A DNA stretch of 64,000 nt from Oscheius tipulae (Eukaryota; Nematoda; Chromadorea; Rhabditida; Rhabditidae): the NCBI GenBank assembly GCA_037178975.1, contig JASJZH010000004.1:7006001-7070000 (forward strand), in the 5' to 3' direction. This document shows, in pieces, positions 13,215 through 25,127 of this stretch. Each line of letters opens with the position of its first letter. Positions within the stretch are counted from its first letter, which is position 1. A model generated the notes under the pieces. It was not told the DNA's origin, did no database searches, and saw only the letters and a program-made list of their open reading frames with translations. The translations under genes were made by a program, and so were the position numbers.

Positions 13215-15496
13215 TTACGTGACTCCAGCATCGACAGAGCACTGGCACAGCTCACCGGCTTCTCTCTTCCAGTTCATTTTTCTCGTGCAGGTTTTGAAAG
13301 AGGTCTTGGCCTTCTTGGCTCCAATGTACGGCAGACATCTTTAAAAATGAAGATTCTTGTAAAAGATTCCACCCTACCCCTTCCTGTCAAAACAGAAACC
13401 GTTTGTGTTCTTTTGAATGAAGCAGTCCTTCACACACTTGGCAAAATCACCGGCCGCATCGACGACATTCTTGATTGGGGCGATTATGGACTTAAACGAA
13501 GACTGATTAACTTCTCAAGAAAACTGGTTACCTGCAGAGTCGCGCTCTGGTAGGTGATTTTCTTTTCTCCGATGGCAAAGATTGCTGAGATGTCGGCTTT
13601 AGGAATTTGAGGACCATTCATCGTGTCGACGCAGGCATCAACTCTCTCCTCAAAACAGTTCAGGAAACTCTTGAGAATGTCGTCTTTGTCCTCGAAACAT
13701 TTGCGGAGATCAGCTGGTCGGGATGTTATCTGAAAACGTTGAATCTTTGTAGGAAGCAAGAACAGTTTTTGCTAACTAGGCAGAACTCAACATGTTTTCG
13801 GAAACGATTTGGCTCTCATTCAAAACGTCTACTAGTCTTCAAGTGACCCTACTGGCCCAAAATAATGGAAGGATGGCCCTCATACATTGACTTGATAAGA
13901 GATCTGACTACTCGGAAGTAAATAGTTGTAGTTTTCTCAATTTTTGTTGAAAACGGCGTCACCTTTGACCCCCCGAAAGAATTGCAACCTTACCGCGTTG
14001 AATTTGGCAAAACAAGGAACTGTGCACTCCTTGGCCTGAGCTTTCATCTCCAGAACACATTCTCTCTGTTCGTCACAGGAACATTGCCGCACTGTTTGTC
14101 CTGCCAATTGCGACTTTGATATGATGTCCAGTCCCGAATTTGCTACCTGAAAGCTGTTCTAGACTCTTGTTGACAAATCTTTAGGTCCCTCTATGACCTT
14201 CTCTATCTAAACCCGACACGACCTCCCTACATTCAATGCGTTCCGCACAATTCTTTGTCAGGAATTTCCCGCGTTCTTTGTCCTCACTTGGATCCTGTTT
14301 CGAAAATAGCCCTCTCATAAAAAGCTCCTAGAGTTACTTGTTGTTCGCTGAACTGTCAGGGATACGCGTATGACGTGTAACAACTACCTTGTGACGCAAC
14401 AGTCTTCTAGGAAAATAGTGCAGAGGTCGTTTGGGGAGCGAGATTGCTATCTCAAAGAACAAAGAGAGAGGAAGTTTGTGGGTATTCTAAGAAGCTGCTG
14501 GAAAGTATACCCTGGGGTGATCTAGGCGAATCAAACAGTCTGAAGATAGCCAGAACGCGTATCCATTGGGCCCTGGAGAAAAAAATGGCGACATGGAAAA
14601 TTATAAGATTCGGAATAGTTGCTATTTTCTCTGAAATCACGACCACTGTAAATAAATTGTCTGGTGTATTCTTGAGCTTTTACCCTTTCCAATTCCATCA
14701 TTTGATGTATGGAACCGATAGTTTTTCTCACCTATCGCAAGTGGCGCACCGATATCTGTTTGTCAGCACAGAATTCAGCGGCTTTTCAAGTCTTTCGCTC
14801 CCGTGATGTGTGACCCATTGAAACCGGGCACATTTCTCAGCTCGCGTAAAATTAAACAAAATTGGTCTGTGATTTGTGTGTGCATCTAGACATCTAGGCA
14901 CAGGACAGATTTTGGTGAGAGAGACAGTTTCACCCTCTATTTGGCTTCAGAAAGCTGAGACGCGCGAACAATTTGATCTCACGATAGATGGTCGCTGGGA
15001 ACTGACCTTGAGACCTCTTGTAGACAAACAACCGTTGTTTTGAGAGTTGGGAACGCTTTACAATCGGAGGTAGACTAAAGTATAGCGATACTTGTTCGGT
15101 TCATGAATCGTGCATTCACATTGTTTGGAAGGCAGGGAGGAAACGGTTGCGGTAATACCCTAATCTCATAAGCCTGCTTCTTCCTACCGTCAGTCTCTCA
15201 GTTCTTGTGAATCCCTAAACTGTCTCGAAAAGCAACAAGCTCAAAAACTTTGAACTTTTGTATAGACCTACAACTTCAAAGAGTGGAACCCGAACTGTGA
15301 CCATCAACAAAAAGGGTAACCATTTAGATCGAACACTAGTTTCGACTGAAGTTGTAACCATTTTTATCCTAGACATTCGGCAACCTCAGCACCAAGGATC
15401 ATTAATATTGTCTTATAAACACACCTGATCAACTGGGTCGTTGTTGGCAAAAGAAACTTTAAAACACAAAAGTGCAGCCAAGACAACAACTCTCAT
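13215..15496 (-). CDS. Secreted cysteine-rich nematode protein
   Basis: The first exon (15425-15496) encodes a short signal peptide, MRVVVLAALLCFKVSFA, then splices across a 1.3-kb intron to 13995-14146, an exon rich in cysteine (QCSCDEQRECVLEMK, ECTVPCF). Two further exons follow, about 13532-13731 (with RKCFEDKDDILKSFLNCFEE) and about 13377-13487 (with FAKCVKDCFIQKN). The last ends at TAA 13215-13217 after CQCSVDAGVT. The mature protein is roughly 190 residues with about 15 cysteines and no membrane segment, so it is probably extracellular and disulphide-bonded. It resembles Caenorhabditis secreted proteins of unknown function with repeated Cys-x2-3-Cys and Cys-Phe-Glu motifs. No activity can be assigned. 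The large first intron contains no convincing gene. Exon phases agree at all four junctions. Confidence 0.75.
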
Positions 15497-17456
15497 TTCC
15501 TGAAAAATTGGCAAAATTACCTCGTCGACGGTTAACGGGACAAGTGAGATTAGGGGTAGGGAGAACATAATCAACATTTTGACTCTGTGGAGGAGAATGA
15601 AGATGGGGTCTGAAAATAAAAATAAAAAGGATAATCGACGATTTGTTTGTGGCCGACCCGAGAGGGTGATCAGCCATTTAAAGAGAAGACATCGCCGCGG
15701 TCTCTTATTTAAGGAGGAGCCCCGATTATCGCCCAAACCAGTTGGCCTCCTTAAAACAAATTCGCGGGAGGTTAGAGGATGATGATTTTGGGAAAGTAGA
15801 GACAAAAAGTCGATGGCAAGAGTTGGAAGGTCATCGGAATGGTGCCTACAGCTGACAGCCGAGTCACGCCCCTTGTGCCCCCGTCTCGCACAGTGAACAT
15901 GGTCATGCAACTGACTCACAGTTCTCAAAACACAATGGAAGAAAGGGAAGTATCGAAGAAGCTAGTTTAAACCGGGGGCAGTGGTTTGAGACTGCGGTCA
16001 AATGATGACGGGAGAGACTTACACAAAAGGCATGAGTAAGCACTCTTCGTTGTACTACGGAGAACCTGAACTTAGCCGAGCTGAAACGCTAAATTCTGCG
16101 GTTGTTGTGTCTGTTTACTGGTCTTCTAAGACTAAGGCAATGGCTAAAGATTTTCTCCAAGAGGACTTCTTGTTAGAACTACTCTAGTTTAGCCTTGCTC
16201 ATTTCGTCTGTGGCAAATATTGAAGCACCAGGCTTTGTGTTTTAAGGAGAAGTCTGAAACTGGGAGAGACTCATAGAAACGCTTGTATAATAGAATGGAT
16301 CAATCAGAGCTTCTTCTTTTACTCTCAATCGGTTCTTCTCGTCGATAAATTTCATCTAAAGCACTTCATTCCTGCGTGGAACAAACAGACGCCTGGTTCG
16401 AAGACTATAAACTAACTGATATCATTCCCCAATTCTCGGTTCAAACGCTAGTCTCGTGGTCTTGATATGACTTGATATATTTGACCGGCCACAGGTTGTC
16501 CTGTGGCCGGTCAAATATAGTACTGACCAAACAACAATCGTGTTCCAGAACTCTTGTAAATCTCGGAATTATGTGTTTTCTATGAACCGGTTGGCATGTC
16601 ACCTTTCTATTAACTTTGTGTCTACGTGTCTTTGTCTACTTTTTTGTGCCTGCACACCGAATTCGTGCAACGATAAACTACAGAATTTACTTGATTAGTC
16701 ATCAATCGGGTGGTGACAATAAACGGGGCGAAAGAAAACGACTGGGCGTTCGTTGCTGCTGCTACTGGACGACCTTTAAGACCATAAGGCTGGACGGTCT
16801 CTTACACTACTCTTTTGGGGTTAAACGAGTTGCAGTCGAGGACCCTTCAGACGGTTCAGCTATTGTTAGAGCTATGGTCATTGCTCAACGATCGAAATTC
16901 TAGTGGTACTTTATTAGACGCTGACGCACATGGGGAGACTATTTTGTGACGGACGAGATGACAAGATGTAACCTTGTTGTGCAGGAACTCGTAGAAATTG
17001 GGATGTGGAGGCGACTTTAGAATTTTAACCAACCTTCTAACAATGCTTCTAACCCAGACGATCTATTGATCCTTCTCGGTCTGTCTACAAGCCGGTTTAG
17101 TTTGTGAATGCCTTGACCCTTTAAACTTCGACCAAAACTGCTTGTCCCATTGCTAAAAGTAATGGGCACAAAGTTTCAGAAACAGGCATCCAGTATACAC
17201 CTAATGACCTTTCCTTGTTTAATGACCAGTGGATCGTTCCTTGTTCAGTAACCTTTTCTATCGAACCAGTTCCGACTGTGTAAAGACAATGTTATTCTTG
17301 AGGAGTACAGGTTACAAAAAAGCTTTATAGAATGCCACCCGAGAGCAATCGACAAAAAAGGGGGAAAAGGAGAAATATAGGAAAGAACTATGTAAACTAT
17401 GCAGACCAGGAAAAGTACAGAAATATATAGAAATTCACAGGTTTGATATGAGTGGT
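15497..17456. other. Intergenic, no gene seen
   Basis: No frame with a signal peptide, a domain or an exon chain. The one notable element is the 20-bp perfect inverted repeat at 16476-16519. Confidence 0.6.
16476..16519. repeat. 20-bp perfect inverted repeat with 4-nt loop
   Basis: Arms 16476-16495 and 16500-16519 are exact reverse complements (left arm TATATTTGACCGGCCACAGG) around a TTGT loop. A 20-bp perfect stem with a tetraloop is not expected by chance in a 64-kb window. It lies between genes on both sides. It could be a small RNA hairpin, a cruciform-forming site or the relic of a foldback element. A miRNA precursor would normally have a longer, imperfect stem. Confidence 0.9.
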
Positions 17457-19075
17457 TCAGTCCTCGTAGCCGAACCAGGTCTGCTTGTCGAGTAAGACTA
17501 CTCGTCCTTCGTTTCCGCAGCTGAGAGTCAGACCACGGGCACCCCACTCTACCTTGTTCGACTCTCGGCTCTTTCGCATCAGTCGTCCAACGGCCGCGTC
17601 CTAAAAAAAAAAGTTGTTATTGTCTGATTGATTTCTCTTCCGTGATCGTTGACTACTTAAGACTGAGACACATACCTGTCGTTCTTGGGAACAGTCCTCT
17701 AGTTTCAACTTTATGATGCGGTTCGCATCGCGGGACAGACGCAGCCAATAGCTCAGACCTCGGGTGATGTCGGCGACCGATCCCTGTGTTATTTGAATGA
17801 TCTGAAGACTCGGGATTAGACAGGATACGGTAGTTGGTACCTCAAGACAACCGTTATCCGGTAGTGTCTTCATTGTCTGGAGAAGACTCCTTCGGACTGA
17901 CTCACACTCGATTGAAAAGGAATTATCCAGCTGAACTTTTCTCATTGACAACTTTAATCGCGAGTTAATCACCTGGACGAGCAAGCTGTTCAATGTGGAA
18001 ACGAGTTTTTTGGCCTTTGAACTCGTGTAACTTTTCACGTCAATCTGATCGCTGACCACAGCCAACTCCTGCAGTGTTCCCTTCTTGGTCAGCTTGATAA
18101 CATCGTCTATTGAGAGTTCCTTCACTCCGGTCATGATCAGAGACTGAAGACTCTTCCCCTTCAGCGCTTGAACAATATGACCTCGACTCCAAGCATCTAT
18201 CCTGCAGGGCTCGTATTGGAGCTGTTTGAGACTGATGCACTGGCCAATAGCCGTCCAGAGACAAAGGGCATCAGTCTGAAAAGGATGTCATCTATTAGGG
18301 ATCTATGAATCTGATTTACCTCACTGCTGACCCGCGTATGGCTAAGACGAATGGCCTCCAAGGTTGGACGTGACAGCAGAATTAGGGCGGCTAGCTGAAA
18401 TTGTGGATATTTGGAAGGATTAAGAGTCTACTGACAGATTCAAAGTCTCCTTCACGAGTAGTCTTGCCAATGACTGTGAGCTGGTCAATGTGAAAACGTC
18501 GCGTGGTTCCCTTTTTGTTGATGATGTGGTAGAAGTCGACAATGTTCTGAGCAATCAGTCCATTCGTTGAGGTTTCGAGCCAGAGCTGGCTGACTCCACT
18601 GATGCGCTCCACTGAAACAGATCTGTTGATAGAGAGACAAGCTAACTTACAAAGTCTCGCCATCACAATATGAGCCATTCTCTCGTTGAAGACGATCTTG
18701 TCCTCGCCACAAACTCGGAAGCCGGGACACTCGTCCAGAACATAGCCTGAAACTCTTTCTTATGAGGAAGCGTGATTCTCTTACCTGCGAGAAGTTCCAA
18801 GTTGTCAGAGAAGATCTCATAGTTTCCTCTATTGTCGTTACGGAACATCAGAAAGGGAATTATGAGAGGCATTGACTGGATCACGTTGAGAGTTTGGTGA
18901 GAAACCAGGCTCATCCTCATTCGATTCTCCAAGTCCAACTTGGAGAAGATCATTTCAAGGACATCGTTGTTGACAGTGACTGGGTCAGAACGTCCAAACT
19001 TCTGAAAAAGTTCTTTATTGGAAAGAAATCAAACCTTCTTACCTTTCTCCAGTACCTCTTGAGTCGACTGAGCAT
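17457..19075 (-). CDS. F-box-like protein, probable ubiquitin-ligase adaptor
   Basis: Starting at ATG 19075 (MLSRLKRYWRK), the second exon carries an F-box-like block: NDVLEMIFSKLDLENRMRMS, then LVSHQTLNVIQSMPLIIP, the pattern (short hydrophobic helix, then S.VS....) of nematode F-box proteins. These proteins present substrates to Skp1-Cullin ubiquitin ligases. The rest (about 350 residues) is a leucine-rich helical region with no motif I can name, resembling the variable substrate-binding half of nematode F-box proteins. About seven short introns are visible, for example near 18750-18785 and 17599-17676. The last exon ends with DKQTWFGYED and a TGA at 17457-17459. No signal peptide, so likely cytosolic or nuclear. 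The F-box match is by eye only. Confidence 0.7.
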
Positions 19076-22000
19076 TTTAGGACTGGAAACGGTAGCTTCA
19101 TTCGTTTCTATATCTATCATCTCGAGACACCTGTAAACAGCCTTTTTTGTCTGAGGAGATAGGCGAAAATAGGATGGAGATCATAAGATGTTTTCGTATT
19201 TAACCTCTCTCACAGAAAGAGAGCTCGGCTTCTGGAGTCCAGGTAACCGAGAGAGTATGAGGATCGAAAGGACTGCGTCAATGAGTGGGCACACGAAATA
19301 ACAAGAGAAAGGAAAATGTCAGGAGAAAAGGGGAAATTAATCAGAAGGCGGGCAGGAAATGAGATGAGCAAGGAGAGGTACGAAGAAATGGACCGCTAAT
19401 TTCCGCAGAGGTTTTTTCCCCTCGGTTGAATTGATGGCTGATGCAGACGATAAGATTGCTGACGCACGGAGCCACCATAATCGGTCGAATGTTTGGCTAG
19501 ATTTTGACAGCTTCGAACTTTGTTTTCTCGGAAATATATAGCCTTGAACCCCATGGCTGAACTGTAAGAACTGTGAGAATGAGGAGCTCTCGTCAACAAA
19601 GCCTAGTCATGGATTGTGTGATGTTTCCTATTCGGTATGTACAGCTATAAAAACCCTGTATCATTCTTGACTCGCAGCTCTGATTTTTCACACTGTTGTA
19701 ACAGAATAGAGTGCTGTGGGAGATATTGCAGGCTTATAAATTATGTACCGTAGAACCTGTGTGAAAGGTAGAGAAGTGGGAGTCAAAAATCAATCAAACG
19801 ATTAAATGACGATGCGTGAACAGTACACATACAAAAGTCTGCCTCAATGTAAGGATCTTGCCACCTAACTGATGGAGCTGTAACTCTCCAGTTATACAGC
19901 CCCTCTATCCCAGGGATCAGAAGCACACAATTGTGAGAAACAACTCCGATGATGGCAGTAAACACACACGGGGATGATTATGAAGTAATTTGCACATAGG
20001 GTCTAGATTAAACAAGCGTTTCGAATGATCTTGGGAGCAGAAAGGATGAATGACCCTCTATCGCTAACAGACCATCTCAGATGTTTAATGAAAGAGCGCT
20101 AGGTTGGTGAATCGAGAGGGCGCCGAAAAAAACCAAATCAGGAAATTAAATGCCGACCTCCATTGCTCTCTCCTTGCAGATAATTAAACGGGGAAAACGG
20201 TCAAGAGTCCTATGGACTTTTTAAAAGGCAGAGTGTCAGAATGTCTGAAAAGAGGAGAATCGTATCCAGGAGCGTCACCTAGGATCTCCCAACTGGCTCT
20301 GATCTTTTTTCTGTGACTCGAGGCGATTTCGGTCGAGAGAACAGCTGATTACCGAGTTTCGGGTTTCGCGTGGATTGTTTACAAAATTAACTGTTCATAT
20401 ATACTTCCTGGTCGAGAGCACAAAGCATTTTGGGAGACACGGCTAATTGGAAACAATAGATGGAACGAGAGAGAAGCCGGTGGTCTTTGAAATAAGGACT
20501 GCTAGCAAAATGGGAGAATAAGAAAGGAAATTGGGAAGCCTGAGACTTTTACAGTCAAGATAGTATCGTAAAAAGAGTGTAAAGTTGCATGCTTTCAATG
20601 TAATCATACCGTTTCACACCAGGAATAACAGAGATGTGAGAGCTTGTTCTTTTAATCCCCTCCCACAATTTCTGATATAGGAATATCCGATTATGAACTT
20701 TTCTGAAGGAGAAGCTATTGGAGGGCTTCGTTTTAAGGGAAAATATTGTAAACAGGCTTCTGCTTAATCTTCTTTTGAACATGTGTTGAAACCTGGCTCA
20801 TTTTCAAACAAGTCGGTGTCATAGGAAAGGTGAAAATTTTTTGAGAGGGGAACGATGACTATCAACAGCCGGCTGTGCTAACGCAACCTAACAAAAGGCA
20901 TCGAATATTTACGTGCCTGATCATGATTTACCAGTCTTTCGAACTAGAAAAACGAAAAATTCATGTACCGTTCCCGCAACATAATATGGAAGTGGGCGGT
21001 GATTAGCAATTCCATTTCTAAGCATAGAAAGTGTTTCTGACAGCTCCTAACAGAAAAATATCGAGATTGCTCAATTTCTTCCGCCAAATAAACTCCAAGT
21101 TGGCGCGAGAGCCGTTCTGACCCGGTCAAGGCAGCCTCTGGCACCTGGGAACGGGAGCTAATTACCCCCGGTTCGCTGACATTCCCATTGGATTCATTTG
21201 AACAGATTGGTAATTAACAGAACTCGCTATTTTATTTACCACCTGTAGAAAAGAATATAAAGTAAGAGATCTGGAGAAAACAAACTGACGAGGTGTGTTT
21301 TTGTGTTCATTACCCTCTATAACTAGGGCGAAGTGCGTCACGACAACTTATTTTAGTGAGAAGGTGACGAGCCGAAAACAACAAGGGTGGGCTTTATTAG
21401 CCTTATTGAGAGGGAGGCGTACAAAGTTTAGTCGAGAGACTAGGGGTCGCTGAAAAAGTTCAAGCCACATTGGCTGGTACCATGCAATGTAGTGGTCAAG
21501 GCAGAGAACATCTTCTCTTCTTTAGCCTGGTCTACAAAACTCTCATGGGTTCCTCAGCAAATTGACCAAACCATCCAAAGGAACTTGCAAAGCTTCTTGA
21601 AAACCAGTGGGCTGTTTTCTCTTCAAAGAGCAGACTATTAGAAAACAAAGTATTAATTTGAATTCCCAGGAGACGCAACGATCAGTGATACTTAATTGTG
21701 GGCTAAAAATTTCTAATCTCTGTTCGGCGGTTTGCCCGAAACAAAAGAAAACAGGAGGAATGAAATACGACCGGGATTTCTTGAACAAGGAACGAGTGAA
21801 TCTTTCCCGAAAGATTTATTGCTAAACCAGAGGAGGAGAAGCGGCTGACCCCTTATAGAACCAACAAAACGAATTATAGGGTTGCCATGGAGAAGCGAGG
21901 GACACGACTCTTTTAAAATAACGAGAGAAAACAGATAATGAAGCGTGGGAAAGACCTTGCCAGTCTTTGTATGGCCTCCCAGCAGGAAGTTGTGATAATT

Positions 22001-25000
22001 ATTGAGCACATAATAACTGCGCGAGTACGCTCACGAAGAAGGAAGTTCCGCCGCTGCAGCGGCTAACAATAAGACAACGTGATTATTCGTTGCCGGTTTC
22101 GTCCCTAACTTCTGCCAAATAATAGGAACTTCTTCTGGAAATAACAAATTATTCGAAAGTACTGGTGCAGAGAGGGAGCTCGAAAGACTCATTATCAGGC
22201 TATTTTGGCTTTGAAAGAGATTTTCACGAGTTTGACGGAGTTGGTTTTTTATAGACGGAATCATTCTGAGGGTTAGAGATGGTGTGATGATTTGGTGATG
22301 CGTAAAGACGAGGAAGATCAGTCTTATTACGTTTCTCAAAATCTTACTATGACGGTGAATGAATCTAACGATTTTAAGATCTCAGACAGTTCTACCGGAC
22401 TACTGAGAAAGAGGGTGGGCTCTAGCAGGTTTGGACAGATTGAAGAGGCTCAAAAGAACGGATTTCTTTGAATAGTACGGTTTGAATTCCGTGAGAAGTA
22501 ACGGAGAACCTTCATGGAGACCTACCCGCCCGCGGGAGTATGACACAGCGCGATGCTTCAGGAAATACAGAAAAGCCCTTGTTCCCACGACCACCTGAAT
22601 CACACTGTCCCCACGGACCTTTTCTCAAACAGAGAGACGCAGCTTACTGTTGCGCAGTCTCGTTTGTTCTGTTGTCTCCAGCCGGGAGGGGGACATGTTA
22701 CGCAACGTAGGGGAAGACAGAAAATTCAAACCAGAGGGGATCAGCGGGGAAGGACAATGCCAATTTGTTTGCCACGACAAAGTTGCAACATGACCAAAGG
22801 TGCCGCAGCGCGTGTTTGAGATGGATGACCCCGTGTTTCTGCGGTTAATCTTTCAGGACCGGAAAGATCTTTTTCAAAATTCTTCTTCGTCATTATAGAA
22901 TGTGTCTTTTGCAATAACAAATTCGTATCTCTTATTCGTTAAGGAATATCTGACCAATGATCTCCTTTTCGATGTGGAATAGGATTCTCTAAGGAAACTT
23001 TGTTTCAAGAATGACAGAATTGAATCTCTTAGAGAACATGGACAAACAAATTAACATTCATCGGCACAGCTGTGCTGTATGAACTTCAAAAGGACACGTG
23101 TTTTTGTGAAATCAGAGATGTGTAAGGAAAATGGGAGGGTAACAGAAATAGCCCAAGAACCTTCGGCCAATTATGGATCAATTAAGAGAGCGTTAGAATT
23201 TTTGAGATGGAATAGTAAAGGAACGAAGGGCTACAGTTGGACTACAGTACACCCCATAAAAATCACTGACCTCCAAAAATGAAAACCTAGCCGCTCATCA
23301 AGAGACGATAGCATCTCGATGTGATTCATGTTTCGGGAATCTTAGATTTCGAAGCAAAACTTCGTAGCAAGCTATGCCAAAAAAAATCGTTGACATTTTT
23401 CAAGAATTTTGCAAAGCTTGAGTACTCCCAGGGGGGGACCGAAAAGATTCAAATTGCTGTTTTGCGATAAGAACAAGGAGAAAAGTTCGAAAACTATGGC
23501 GGGAAGAATGAAAGATTCAGTCTGTTTACCGCGCGAAATTCAAAACGATTTCGAGAGAGAATGTTGCGTTCTTCCTGTCCACTGAACCCGCGTCATTCAC
23601 TATGAATGGCCCGTAGCACATCTTCCATCCGACGAAAACCCATAAAAAGATTGGACCGCGTGTTCGGATTCGTCCTGTCTGGTAAAGAGACTAGTTAGGG
23701 GCTCTAAATATCGAGTGAGAGAATGGAAAGACGAGAATCTCTTCGTGGAATCCAACACTCTTCTCGAGCCAATTAAATTCAATTAACGAACACAGACCGA
23801 AACGGCCGGAAGAGCCATTTCCAATGTTCAGAGATTAAATTAGAGGAGATAGACGGTGTTCCTGGAAGGGGTGTGAGGGTGCTCTCTCTCTCGAAGCAGC
23901 AAGATCACTTTGGGAGATTATTAGCTGCTCTTGTGGTCTTCGGAGACCCATGAGCTGTGGAAAGAATGACGAGAGAAGAGAGTAATATGACCTTCAGTCT
24001 TGAAAACGGTTTCTAAAATACCCAATGATCTTGTGACCTGGAGCTAGGGTCATGAATGCCGAATGGGGAACTAGTGTCTCTTAGAATGGGTCAGTATAAG
24101 TTCAGAAATTCGTGGTTCAGAACTAGTGATTGCCTCAGGTTTGTAGCTATCAGAGCAATCTAGGCTACTGAAGTAGGTAGCCGTTTTGTGTTTATCCCCT
24201 AAATACATCTTGTTAAAGAAGTTGCGTCTGGTCGTAAAGTCTAGACAAAGCTCCATAAACATAGCCTGAATGGGGTATCCCATAACTGGACTCTGTCTGT
24301 TCCCGAAAAGACTATAAAGAGAGCGATGGGGACAATGTGGCGCTGTCGGCATCCAAAAAGATGGAGTCATGAGAAAGATGGTGAAACTCTTGGAGGCTCT
24401 TGGAGGAATGTAGAGTAAGAGAGATTTGAATCCTTGTGCGGGAATGGGACAAAGCCTGTTCAAACAGTGCCAACGGAAGAGAGACAAGGGGACGACGGGT
24501 CAATTTGGCGTGAAAATATCTCTCCAATCCAGAGACCTCCATTTGAACTGTTCATCGGGATGCAGAGTCTGAGAATATGGAGAGTAGGAGCCAGATGACC
24601 AAGAAAGTGTAATTATTCTCGAGACTCTTGATGAGGTCTGGCGACAATGCGATTAGTCGACAGTGCTAATACGGATGAGACTAATTCGCGTGCAGCTGTC
24701 AGAAGAACTGATTGGGAACTCTACCTAGTTGTAACAGTTAAGGAGATTATGCATACAAGAGGAAGGAGGAACTAGTTATGGAGAAGAAGACAAACAATTG
24801 AGGTAACCAATATGTGGGGACAAACACCTTTTGTTGCGCGGAAGTTCTGTTTCTGACGCAATGTGAATATCCCTAGAGGGCAGACACATTAAGAGAACCT
24901 ACATTAGAAGGGAACGGAGGACAAAAAGAATGAGTAGATTAAAGGCTATCGACGACAAGAGACCGCCCTCGTCATTATCACCTCCAATAAAAGAGACCAG

Positions 25001-25127
25001 GATTCTGTAGCCGGAGGTCCTGGCGGCAGTTTGAGTCAAAAAGAGACCTCTCTTTGAGATAATGAAACCGAGAAAGTGAGAGGTTAGAAACTAATGCATG
25101 GATCACTTTTGTCCATTTGTTATATGT
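19076..25127. other. Gene-poor region, no supportable gene
   Basis: Six kilobases with only short open frames on both strands (up to 138 codons) that lack domains, signal peptides and convincing exon chains. A 14-bp perfect palindrome, GCCGCTGCAGCGGC, sits at 22050-22063. The right edge abuts the 3' end of the LINE. Confidence 0.6.

Noticed and set aside
14444..14806. 120-codon plus frame in the first intron of the secreted Cys-rich gene
   Set aside because: No signal peptide or domain and no splice context; intronic noise is more likely than a nested gene.
22031..22339. 102-codon minus frame ending in a run of alanines
   Set aside because: First codon is TTG rather than ATG; the Ala run comes from a GC-rich palindrome at 22050-22063; no family match.
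24071..24487. 138-codon minus frame
   Set aside because: No motif, no neighbours and mixed composition; overlaps another frame of similar length, so chance is likely.
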